From contig DATKND010000110.1 in NCBI GenBank assembly GCA_035541475.1, positions 1 through 30,507 on the forward strand: a DNA stretch of 30,507 nt, written 5' to 3'. The stretch is from DASUFZ01 sp035541475 (GTDB taxonomy: Bacteria; Myxococcota_A; UBA9160; SMWR01). This document shows, piece by piece, positions 7,110 through 14,054 of the stretch; position 1 is the first letter of the stretch; each line of letters starts with the position of its first letter. The notes beneath the pieces were generated by a model. That model was given only the letters and a program-made list of their open reading frames with translations, did not search any database and had not been told where the DNA came from. The position numbers were made by a program, and so were the translations under genes.

Positions 7110-8648
7110 CTATTGGGACCAGACCACCGTGAGATATCCGCCCACGACGTGGCGCTCGTAGTCGAAGGGGTCCGCGTTCGAGTTGTCGTCGACGTAGCGG
7201 TAGCGGCCGCTCAGAATCAGCCAGTCCGTGATCGGGCGTTCGAGCTCCACCTGCGCGGTCCAGATCTCGTCGTGGCGGTTGCCGTGCGGATCCGGCTTGA
7301 ACAGAGGCGGAGCCTCCGTGAAGCTCGAATTCCGACCGTACGCCTGGTAGTCGAAGCCGCCCGAAAGATCGAGCGCGAAGCGCCACGGCAGCTCCTGACG
7401 CACGCCGGCGTAGGCGCCGCCCGTCGCGTAGTCGTTGTCGCTGCCGTCGGCGCGGTAGGCGCCGGCGTCGACACCGGCGCGTAGCGTGGTGCCGCTCTTC
7501 AACGGCAGCAGGTGCTCGTAGCCGGCGAGGTATTCCCAGCCGTCGCGGCTCACCTTGTTCTCGTCGAGCTGCGTCGGATAGAGGTAGTCCTGGTAGCCGA
7601 CGCGGGTCCACAGCCGGCCGGAGCCCGCCTCGTCGAAGCCGCGGTAGTAGGAGAGCTCGCCGCCCGCGTGCCGGAGATAGGGATCGAGATCCTGCCAGGC
7701 GTAGCCGGCGTAGGGCTGGAAGCGCAGGAAGCTGGCGTCGTCGACGCGGCGGTCGAAGTAGATCGAGACGGTCGGATACTGGAGATCGAAGTCGGTCAGG
7801 TTGAACTGCGCGGTGCCCTGGTAGCCGCCGATCACGCCGACGGCCCAGTCGTGGTTGCGGAAGGCCTCGTAGCCCACGAGCACCGACCACGCGCCGCGCC
7901 CGTCGTCCTTGCGCGAGATGTCGCTCGGCAAGCCGACGTTGTCGCCGCGGAGCACGACGTTGCTGTCGTACTCGATGCCGCCGCGCGCGCGCAGCCAGAG
8001 CTTCCCCGCGACGCCGCCCGCCTCGAGCGAGGCGAGCGCCTGCGCCGCCTGCTCGCCCCACGCACCGCCGGCCGCCTGCGCGCGCTCGAGCGCCTCGCGC
8101 GCCTTCTCGCGCTCGTTCGCGCGCAGCCACGCCATGCCGGCGTAGTAGGAGGCATAGGGATCGGCGGAGGGATCGAGCCTCGCGGCGCGCTGGAGCACCT
8201 CGGCGGACGCTCGCTGCTGATCCTTCTCCGCGAGCAGCAGTCCCTCGTAGAGGGACACGCGCGCGTCGTTCGGCGCGAGCCGCTTCGCGTCGACGAGCGC
8301 GCGCTCGGCCTCGACCCGGTTGCCGAGGTGGTACAGGGCCATCAGCTCCTCGACGGCGACTTCCGCATCGTTCGGCGCGAGCCGCTTCGCGTCGGCGAGC
8401 GCGCGTGACGCCTCGTCATACCGCTTGAGATCGAGCAGGCAGCGGCCCTCGACGGCCGCGGCCGCGGCGTCCTGCGGCGCGAGCTCGCGCGCGCGGCGCG
8501 CCGTCGCGATCGCGTCCTCGCAGCGGCCCTCCGCGGCGAGGCGCTCGGCGCTCATGCGCAGCACCAGGGCTTCGTCGGCCGCGTGCGCCGCGCCGGCGAT
8601 CGCGAGCACCGCGCACAGCGCGGAGAGAGATCGTCGGGGAGGCGACAT
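7110..8648 (-). CDS. TPR plus outer-membrane beta-barrel protein
   Basis: A 512-aa exported protein with three parts. A signal peptide (cleavage after about AAHA, residue 23) is followed by four to five tetratricopeptide repeats at about 28-210. From about 217 to the C-terminus runs a series of alternating aromatic/polar strands typical of an outer-membrane beta-barrel (GGIEYDSNVVLR, WSVLVGYEAF, FLRFQPYAGYAW, LWTRVGYQDYLY, FALDLSGGFDYQAYG, LILSGRYRYVDDNSN), ending in VVGGYLTVVWSQ. A periplasmic TPR domain followed by a barrel of about 300 residues is the arrangement of Slam-type surface protein exporters; homology is not proven. The start is the ATG at 8648, overlapping the stop of the PEP-CTERM gene as TGATG, so translation is probably coupled. 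Confidence 0.85.
   Translation of the reverse strand: MSPPRRSLSALCAVLAIAGAAHAADEALVLRMSAERLAAEGRCEDAIATARRARELAPQDAAAAAVEGRCLLDLKRYDEASRALADAKRLAPNDAEVAVEELMALYHLGNRVEAERALVDAKRLAPNDARVSLYEGLLLAEKDQQRASAEVLQRAARLDPSADPYASYYAGMAWLRANEREKAREALERAQAAGGAWGEQAAQALASLEAGGVAGKLWLRARGGIEYDSNVVLRGDNVGLPSDISRKDDGRGAWSVLVGYEAFRNHDWAVGVIGGYQGTAQFNLTDFDLQYPTVSIYFDRRVDDASFLRFQPYAGYAWQDLDPYLRHAGGELSYYRGFDEAGSGRLWTRVGYQDYLYPTQLDENKVSRDGWEYLAGYEHLLPLKSGTTLRAGVDAGAYRADGSDNDYATGGAYAGVRQELPWRFALDLSGGFDYQAYGRNSSFTEAPPLFKPDPHGNRHDEIWTAQVELERPITDWLILSGRYRYVDDNSNADPFDYERHVVGGYLTVVWSQ
8263..8405. repeat. Near-identical 41-bp direct repeats within TPR coding region
   Basis: 8263-8303 and 8365-8405 are identical at 39 of 41 positions and are 102 bp apart, which is exactly 34 codons or one TPR unit. 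Both encode LxDAKRLAPNDA. Such high DNA identity suggests a recent duplication or gene conversion of one TPR unit. Confidence 0.85.
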
Positions 8649-9385
8649 CACGAGCGAACGCGAGCGCGAACGGCGAGCCCGCAGAGGCCCGCCACGAGCA
8701 GCAGACCGGTGGTCGGCTCGGGGATCGCAGTCAGCGCGATCGCGATGCGTAGCTTCGGCAGCGGCAGCACCGTGGAGCCGTTGCTGTTGAACGTGATGAG
8801 CTGTTGCAGGAAGTAGGGAACGTTCACGACCTCGCGGTCCTGGGAGCCCAGCGGGCCGAGCCGGATCGCCGGGTAGTAGATCGTCCCGAGCGACGGAGCG
8901 GAAGTCTGGAGAAGCACCCACCCCGAGCTCGAGTCGACGCGCAGACCGACCTTCGTCGGGTCGTAGGGCACGTCCTTCTGCTGGCCGTTCACCTCGAACG
9001 TGCGCGGGTCGATGCTCGTGAAGACGAGCCAGACGACCGAGTTCGCGAAGTTCTGCTCGCTCTCGGCGGTCCAGCGGGAGGTCACATCGAAGGGCGTGAC
9101 CAGGTCGCTCTGCGTCAGCCTCAGCGAGCCGATGTCCTGGTTCACGATGTCGAGGTTGCCGGTCGTCTCGGAGATCGGCGCGTTCAACAGGCCGATGCCG
9201 GCGGCCTGCGCGGCGGACGCGGAAGACGCCGAGACGCCCCAATGCTTGCCGGTCGAATCGGTCGGACCGTCGAAGGTGAGGCCGATGGTCCCGCCGAACG
9301 CGGCCGCGGCCGAGAGGAGCTGCGCGCTGGCGGCCAGGAGCGCGAGGGCAAACGACCGCAGCGGAAAATAAGGCGAAGGGCTCAT
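8648..9385 (-). CDS. PEP-CTERM sorting-domain protein
   Basis: A 245-aa exported protein. An N-terminal signal peptide (LRSFALALLAASAQLLSAAAAFG) leads into a soluble domain of about 190 residues that is not recognised. The C-terminus is a PEP-CTERM tripartite sorting signal: Pro-Glu-Pro at 222-224, a transmembrane stretch (TTGLLLVAGLCGLAV) and an Arg-rich tail (RARVRS). PEP-CTERM proteins are recognised by exosortases, and one is encoded at 28633-29460. The gene is followed by the TPR/barrel gene with overlapping stop and start. Its ATG lies in the loop of a small hairpin with a competing upstream arm (9376-9408), which may affect translation. The LDT gene on the same strand ends 78 bp upstream. 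Confidence 0.92.
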   Translation of the reverse strand: MSPSPYFPLRSFALALLAASAQLLSAAAAFGGTIGLTFDGPTDSTGKHWGVSASSASAAQAAGIGLLNAPISETTGNLDIVNQDIGSLRLTQSDLVTPFDVTSRWTAESEQNFANSVVWLVFTSIDPRTFEVNGQQKDVPYDPTKVGLRVDSSSGWVLLQTSAPSLGTIYYPAIRLGPLGSQDREVVNVPYFLQQLITFNSNGSTVLPLPKLRIAIALTAIPEPTTGLLLVAGLCGLAVRARVRS

Positions 9386-9408
9386 GCCCTTAGGTGTCGA
9401 GCAAGGGC
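9376..9408 (-). promoter_or_regulatory. Competing hairpins around PEP-CTERM start codon
   Basis: On the minus strand the sequence runs GCCCTT (9408-9403), an 11-nt spacer, AAGGGC (9391-9386), ATGA (9385-9382) and GCCCTT (9381-9376). The middle AAGGGC can pair with either flanking GCCCTT. In one fold the start codon sits in a 4-nt loop; in the other it is free. The middle arm also overlaps the only purine-rich sequence that could act as a ribosome-binding site. A translational switch is possible, but 6-bp arms can arise by chance. Confidence 0.35.
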
Positions 9409-9463
9409 AGAATGTGGCATCCCGCGGGTGGGATCGCGTAACAACGGGAACGGCCCGACGGAG

Positions 9464-9988
9464 CTAGCGCACGACGATGCGCGCGGGCCGCTCGAAGCGC
9501 TGCTTGATCTCGCCGCCGTCGCCCGGCCGCTGCTTCCCGAGCGCACCCGCCGCCTCGAGCCAGTCGAGCAGCGCGAGCAGGTCCGAGTCGAGAGCTCGCA
9601 CGCAGCCGAGCGAGACCGGCTTGCCGAGCAGCACGCGCCGGGCGCCGCCGTGTAGCGCGACGCCATCCGGTCCGAACGTCAGCTTCGCGACGCCGAGCGG
9701 GCCGTCGCTCGAGGCCGCAATCTCCTTCGCGCCGCGACCTCGCGCGATCATCCCGGGACTCCAGCGCGGGTTTCGCACGACCTGCTCGATCGCGAAGTTG
9801 CCGGCCGGCGTGGGATGCGCGGGCGACCCGATCACCACGCGGAGCTCCGGACCGGGCCGGTCGGCGCGCAGGTCGCGCGACTCGATCACGAAGCGATCGC
9901 GATCGAGCACGAGCAGGATTCCGGGGTCGGCGGCGCCCGTCAGCGCGCCGGCAACCCATGCGAGCAGCAGCGCGGCGATCCAGCGCAT
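9464..9988 (-). CDS. L,D-transpeptidase (YkuD domain)
   Basis: A 174-aa exported YkuD-fold protein. A short signal peptide (MRWIAALLLAWVAGALTGAA) is followed by the catalytic domain. The active-site motif is intact: His113 in ALHGG, then Ser127, Cys129 and Arg131 in LGKPVSLGCVRALD. The substrate-entry region GSPAHPTPAGNFAI matches the family. These enzymes form 3-3 peptidoglycan cross-links or attach proteins to peptidoglycan from tetrapeptide donors. The ATG at 9988 is chosen because the signal peptide begins there; an upstream ATG at 10057 would add an Arg-rich stretch. It lies upstream of the PEP-CTERM/TPR-barrel genes on the same strand and is divergent from a second PEP-CTERM gene, so it may belong to the envelope cluster. 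Confidence 0.88.
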   Translation of the reverse strand: MRWIAALLLAWVAGALTGAADPGILLVLDRDRFVIESRDLRADRPGPELRVVIGSPAHPTPAGNFAIEQVVRNPRWSPGMIARGRGAKEIAASSDGPLGVAKLTFGPDGVALHGGARRVLLGKPVSLGCVRALDSDLLALLDWLEAAGALGKQRPGDGGEIKQRFERPARIVVR

Positions 9989-10220
9989 TCGGCGCGGCGA
10001 GCCGTCGCCGGCGCGCCCGCCCGCCCTCCGCCTTCGTCTTCGAGTCGCGCTCTGCATCGAGTCGATCGTGGCCCGTCCCCGGAGTCGGGTGTCGCCGCGC
10101 TCGAGACCGGTCCGGGTTCCGCCGAGAGGAGAAACTCTTGCCGCGACGAAGGACTCTATGGAACGCTGGAAGTCGTTTCGAGACCCGGTGGAGCGGGGAA
10201 CGCTCCAGGTTCGAGGCCCG

Positions 10221-10898
10221 ATGAAGGGGATGCGGTCGTTGCCGTTGGCGCTCGTTCTCTGCCTGGTCGCCGCGTCCGCGCGCGCGGGCCAGATCTCCGT
10301 GCAGTTCGACTTCCGCGGCAGCTCGGTGTCGCTGCTCGGCGGGCTGATCCAGGTCCCGCCCGACGGAAGCATCACTGCAGCCGGCGGCACGCTCGTCGCG
10401 AGCGGACTCGGAAGCGCGGCGCCGGTTGCGGGTCCCGCGGCGCTCCAGGGCTTCGGCATGGCGGCCACGCTGAATGCCCTGACCTTCGGCAACACCATCA
10501 CGGGCAATCCTTCGCTGACACAGCTCGGCGGCGCGGGTGGCTCGCTCACGGCCGGCCTGGCGCAGGTGCTCTTCGCCTCGCCGATGCACGTCGCGCTCGC
10601 GGGCGCGATCAATTGTTCTGGACCTTCGTGCGCGATCCTCAGCCTGCCCCGCGCTCTGACCGGCACGCAGCTCCTGACCCTCGCGGCGATGCCGATCGCG
10701 AATCTCGCGAGCGTCGGCAACGCGCTCATCAACGCGACCTACGCGATCACGCTCGGCGGCCTCACCGGCTCGCTGCACCTCGTCGGCACGGAGGTCAGCC
10801 GCAGCTACGCGCCGGTCCCGGAGCCGCACACCGCGGGCCTCCTCGCGATCGGGCTCACCTTGCTGGCCGGCTGGCGCGCCGCACGCTCGCGGCGCTAG
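10221..10898 (+). CDS. PEP-CTERM sorting-domain protein
   Basis: A 225-aa exported protein from the ATG at 10221, which begins a standard signal peptide (MKGMRSLPLALVLCLVAASA, cleavage near residue 22). An in-frame ATG at 10158, preceded by AAGGA, is a longer alternative. The mature domain is low in charge and rich in Gly, Ala, Leu and Thr, with one close cysteine pair (NCSGPSC). The C-terminus is a PEP-CTERM signal: Pro-Glu-Pro at 200-202, the hydrophobic stretch TAGLLAIGLTLLAGW and the basic tail RAARSRR. It shows no obvious similarity to the other PEP-CTERM protein outside the sorting signal. It is divergent from the L,D-transpeptidase gene and followed at once by a hairpin. Confidence 0.88.
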   Translation: MKGMRSLPLALVLCLVAASARAGQISVQFDFRGSSVSLLGGLIQVPPDGSITAAGGTLVASGLGSAAPVAGPAALQGFGMAATLNALTFGNTITGNPSLTQLGGAGGSLTAGLAQVLFASPMHVALAGAINCSGPSCAILSLPRALTGTQLLTLAAMPIANLASVGNALINATYAITLGGLTGSLHLVGTEVSRSYAPVPEPHTAGLLAIGLTLLAGWRAARSRR

Positions 10899-10900
10899 GA

Positions 10901-10922
10901 GGCCGACTCGAAGGAGTCGGCC
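10901..10922 (+). terminator. Hairpin terminator after PEP-CTERM gene
   Basis: A perfect 9-bp stem, GGCCGACTC (10901-10909) and GAGTCGGCC (10914-10922), has the 4-nt loop GAAG and starts 3 nt after the stop codon. No T-run follows. Position and stability suggest an intrinsic or Rho-assisted terminator. Confidence 0.55.
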
Positions 10923-11047
10923 GACGCGCAGCGAGGCGAAGCCGAGCGAACGCCGGCAGCCCGAGCGCGAGCGAATAGCTCGCGCGAAGGTCCGGCAAGG
11001 GCTAGCAGTCTCGGCGTCGCGCCACCGTCCGGGAGACGCGCCGTCGC

Positions 11048-11446
11048 ATGCCCACCGACCTCGCCGCGCTCGATCGCGAGCCCTATATCAGCCTCGTGAC
11101 CTTCCGTCGCACCGGCGCCGCCGTGCCGACACCGGTCTGGTTCGCGGCGCGGGGCGGTCGCCTCTACGTCTTCACCGAGTCGCGCGCCGGGAAGGTGAAG
11201 CGCTTGCGAAACGACGCGCGCGCCCGCTTCGCGGCCTGTAGCGCGCGGGGGCGCGTCCACGGCGACTGGCACGAAGCGCGAGCGTGCGTCGTCGCCGACC
11301 CGGCGGAGGAGCGCGCGGCCTACGCCGCGCTGCGCGCGAAGTACGGCTGGCAGATGCGCCTCCTCGACTTCTTCTCGCGCCTCGCCGGACGCATCGACGC
11401 GCGCGCGGTGCTCGAGATCGAGCCCGTGTCGGAGAGCCGCGCGTGA
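11048..11446 (+). CDS. PPOX-class (F420/flavin-dependent) oxidoreductase
   Basis: A 132-aa split-barrel protein of the pyridoxamine 5'-phosphate oxidase-like superfamily. The N-terminal block YISLVTFRRTGAAVPTPVWFA and the following LYVFTESRAGKVKRLRNDARARFAACS match the PPOX-class F420-dependent group, which reduces its substrates with F420H2 or uses other flavin-like cofactors. No other domain is present. The last four bases overlap the GTG of the enoyl-CoA hydratase gene (GTGA), so the two are translationally coupled. An LLM oxidoreductase at 17659 is a second candidate F420 enzyme in the window. Cofactor choice is inferred from family resemblance. Confidence 0.82.
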   Translation: MPTDLAALDREPYISLVTFRRTGAAVPTPVWFAARGGRLYVFTESRAGKVKRLRNDARARFAACSARGRVHGDWHEARACVVADPAEERAAYAALRAKYGWQMRLLDFFSRLAGRIDARAVLEIEPVSESRA

Positions 11447-12252
11447 GCGACGCCCACGTGCGCGAGACCTTCGAGGGCGGCGTCGCGACGCTCGAGCTGC
11501 ATCGCCCCGAGCAGCGCAACGCCTTCAGCGGACGCATGGGCCGCGAGCTCGGCCTGGCCTACCGGCGCTGCGACGCGGACGACGCGGTCCGCGCGATCGT
11601 GCTGACCGGCGCGGGCGACGCCTTCTGCGCGGGTGCCGATCTCGGCCCCGGCGCCGACACTTTCGAGTCGCCGACAGACGTGGACTTCAGCGCCGCGGCC
11701 GTCGACCCGCCCGCATTCGCCTTGCGCAAGCCCGTGATCGCCGCGGTCAACGGCCACGCGATCGGGCTCGGGCTCACGCTCGCGCTCCAGTGCGATCTCC
11801 GCATCGTCGCACTCGAGGCGAAGCTCGGGATCGTGCAGGTGCGGCGCGGCGTCATGCCGGACGCCTACGCCCACTGGACGCTGCCCCGCATCGTCGGGAT
11901 TGCCCGCGCCGCCGATCTGCTGCTGACGGGACGCCGCTTCGAAGGGACGGAGGCCGTGTCGCTCGGGATCGCGAACCGCGCCGTGCCCGCGGCCGAGGTG
12001 CTGCCGGCGGCGCAGGAGATCGCGCACGACATCGCCCGCCACACCGCGCCGCTCTCGGTCGCGATCGCGAAGCGCCTGCTGTGGGAGGGCCCCGACCTCT
12101 CGTGGCAGGACGTCGGGCGCAAGGAGACGGCGCTCCACCGGGTACTGATGGGACGCGAGGACGCCCGCGAGGGCGTGATGGCGTGGCTCGAGAGGCGCGA
12201 CCCCCGCTGGACCTTGCGAGTCTCGCGGGACTGGCCCGACTGGCCGACGTAG
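11443..12252 (+). CDS. Enoyl-CoA hydratase/isomerase (crotonase) family protein
   Basis: A 269-aa crotonase-fold protein. The oxyanion-hole segments are present: AGDAFCAGADLG (CoA binding) and KPVIAAVNGHAIGLGLTLALQCDLRI. The usual first catalytic Glu after the FGxPE motif is absent (KLGIVQVRRGVMPDAYAHWTLPRIVG); the second acidic position is Asp in VMPDAYAHW. It may therefore be an isomerase or a diverged hydratase. The GTG at 11443 overlaps the preceding stop as GTGA and starts directly at the family N-terminus (SDAHVRETFEGGVATLEL). Together with the PPOX gene it forms a two-gene unit. A role in acyl-CoA metabolism is likely; the substrate is unknown. Confidence 0.9.
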   Translation: MSDAHVRETFEGGVATLELHRPEQRNAFSGRMGRELGLAYRRCDADDAVRAIVLTGAGDAFCAGADLGPGADTFESPTDVDFSAAAVDPPAFALRKPVIAAVNGHAIGLGLTLALQCDLRIVALEAKLGIVQVRRGVMPDAYAHWTLPRIVGIARAADLLLTGRRFEGTEAVSLGIANRAVPAAEVLPAAQEIAHDIARHTAPLSVAIAKRLLWEGPDLSWQDVGRKETALHRVLMGREDAREGVMAWLERRDPRWTLRVSRDWPDWPT

Positions 12253-12334
12253 CATCGCCACAGCCAGCGCTTCAGCTCGGAACGCGGCCGGCCGATGACT
12301 TGCGGGCCCACGCATGCACTCGGGAGGAACACGC

Positions 12335-12685
12335 ATGCTCGCTCGCACTCGCAGCTACGTCGCGGCGCTGACGGTTGCCGCGCTCATCACCAGCCTCGGC
12401 ACGCCGGCGCTCGCGAACGGCTTCGGCACGAACGACGAGACCGCCGCCTACGAGGCGTCGGTGCCCGTGGTGCTCGACGTGCTGGTGCTGCGCCCGATCG
12501 GCCTGCTGATGACCACCGCCGGCCTGATCGTCTACGCCTTCCCGGTGCTGCCGTTCACGGCCGTCACGCGCCCGACACAGATCTGGAAGCCCTTCGGTCC
12601 GCTGGTCGCGACGCCCGCCCGCTACACCTTCAGCGATCCGCTCGGCTCGCATCCGGTCGGGGAGAATCGCGTCGTCGATCAGTGA
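12335..12685 (+). CDS. Small exported membrane-associated hypothetical protein
   Basis: A 116-aa protein from the ATG at 12335, which has GGGAGG 7 nt upstream; the in-frame ATG at 12314 lacks one. A signal peptide (YVAALTVAALITSLGTPALA) is followed by one further hydrophobic segment (VVLDVLVLRPIGLLMTTAGLIVYAFPVLPF) and a short C-terminal region ending in ARYTFSDPLGSH. The pairing of RPIGL with a later TF.DPLG resembles small conserved proteobacterial proteins of unknown function. I do not assign a role. Its last 56 bp overlap the end of the convergent permease gene. Confidence 0.75.
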   Translation: MLARTRSYVAALTVAALITSLGTPALANGFGTNDETAAYEASVPVVLDVLVLRPIGLLMTTAGLIVYAFPVLPFTAVTRPTQIWKPFGPLVATPARYTFSDPLGSHPVGENRVVDQ

Positions 12686-14054
12686 CGCGCGATCGAGTCG
12701 CCAAATAGAGAGGCACGCCGAGCGCGAGCGGCAGCAGGCCGACCCACGCCAGGGATCCCGCGTAGCGGAGCGCCGCCTCGAGCATGAAGAGGCTGCTCGC
12801 GCAGAAGACGATCGGCATCAGCGGATAGCCCGGCACGCGGAAGGGTCGCGGCGCCGCCGGCTCTCGCCGCCGCAAGGCGAGCAGCGCCGCGCCCGTCGCG
12901 ATCATGAAGAGCCAGAACGCGGGAGCCGTGCCCGCCACCAGGGTGTCGAAGCCGCCGCCGAAGCGCTGCCACGGCATCCCGGGCAGTCCGACGGCCGCGA
13001 GCGCGGCGTCGAGCCCGTCGCGTCCATGCCGCGTCCCGACCGCGCCGATCCAGAGCAGTGACACCGCCGCCTGCGCGCAGAGAGCGCGCGCCGGCACCCC
13101 GGAGCGCGGGCTCCAGCGTGAGAGCGCGCGGAAGGCCTCGTGATCGCGGCCCGTGCGCGCATAGACGCGCGCACCCGTGAAGACCATGCCCTGGATCGCG
13201 CCGAGCGCCGAGATCATCACCAGCACGCTCATGACGTGTCCGGCGGCCGCGCCGAGGCCGTGCGCGAGCACGTCGGCGGCCGGCGTCGACGCCGCGCGAA
13301 GTCCGTCGAAGCCGAGCGCGCCGAGGTACGCGGCATTCACCAGCAGGTAGAGCACCGCGACCACGCCCGTGCCGAGCATCAGCACGCGCGGGACGTTTCG
13401 CTGCGGATCGCGCACCTCGGACGCGACGAAGGCCGCATTGCTCCAGCCGCCGTACGCATAGAGCACGAGCACGAGCGCGAAGCGGACGTCGCCGCCGGGC
13501 GCCGGCGCCGCCGCCTGCGCCGGCGCGCCGCCGCGCGCCATCGCGAGCGCCCCGACGCCGAGCACGCCGGCCAGTCCGACCAGCTTCGACAAGGTGAGCG
13601 CATTCTGGACGCGTCGCCCCCAGGTGACACCGAGCAGGTTGCAGCCGGTCACCGCGACCACGGCGGCCGCGGCGATCGCGGTGGAGTCGCCCGCGCCGAA
13701 GAGCGCGACGGCGTAGTCGGCGAACACGTAGGCCATCGCGCCGATGCTGCCGGTCAGGATCGCGACGAGCTGCGCCCAACCGAAGAGGAAGCCGAGCCAC
13801 GAGCCGTACGCGCGCGAGAGATAGACGTAGTCGCCGCCCGACTCCGGCCAGGCCGCCGCCAGCTCGGCGTAGCAGAGCGCGCCGACGAACGAGAGCAGCC
13901 CCCCGAGCGCCCACACGCCGAGCCCCGCCCATGGGCCCTGCACGTTGCCGAAGACGGACGCGGGCACCTTGAAGAGGCTCACGCCGACGACGATCCCGAC
14001 GACCACGCTGACGCCGTCCCAGAGCGAGAGCCGTCCGCGCGCGTCGCTGGTCAC
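12630..14054 (-). CDS. APC-family amino acid permease
   Basis: A 474-aa inner-membrane transporter with about 12 helices. The first helix carries the substrate-binding glycine-rich motif (GVSVVVGIVVGVSLFKVP). Helices 2-3 carry the APC signature ELAAAWPESGGDYVYLSRAYG, followed by LGFLFGWAQLVAILTGSIG. It probably imports or exchanges amino acids or related amines; the substrate is not predictable. The GTG at 14054 is chosen over the upstream ATG at 14093 because it overlaps the preceding stop as GTGA, has GGAGG upstream and starts at the family N-terminus (SDARGRLSLWDGVS). It is the last gene of a minus-strand operon, after the MFS/spermidine-synthase-like gene. Confidence 0.9.
   Translation of the reverse strand: MTSDARGRLSLWDGVSVVVGIVVGVSLFKVPASVFGNVQGPWAGLGVWALGGLLSFVGALCYAELAAAWPESGGDYVYLSRAYGSWLGFLFGWAQLVAILTGSIGAMAYVFADYAVALFGAGDSTAIAAAAVVAVTGCNLLGVTWGRRVQNALTLSKLVGLAGVLGVGALAMARGGAPAQAAAPAPGGDVRFALVLVLYAYGGWSNAAFVASEVRDPQRNVPRVLMLGTGVVAVLYLLVNAAYLGALGFDGLRAASTPAADVLAHGLGAAAGHVMSVLVMISALGAIQGMVFTGARVYARTGRDHEAFRALSRWSPRSGVPARALCAQAAVSLLWIGAVGTRHGRDGLDAALAAVGLPGMPWQRFGGGFDTLVAGTAPAFWLFMIATGAALLALRRREPAAPRPFRVPGYPLMPIVFCASSLFMLEAALRYAGSLAWVGLLPLALGVPLYLATRSRVTDRRRDSPRPDASRADR

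Noticed and set aside
9419..9434. ATCCC/GGGAT hairpin between the L,D-transpeptidase and PEP-CTERM genes
   Set aside because: Only 5 bp of stem with no T-run, too weak to call a terminator.
10200..10225. GGTTCGA resembling a tRNA T-arm
   Set aside because: No acceptor stem, D-arm or anticodon arm can be drawn around it, and it lies at the start of the PEP-CTERM gene.
10898..11047. Third copy of the hairpin element near 10909 (CGAAGGAG and GGCCGACGC fragments)
   Set aside because: The fragments resemble the loop ends, but the central AACAGATGG is missing and the local hairpin uses different pairing, so the likeness is probably chance.
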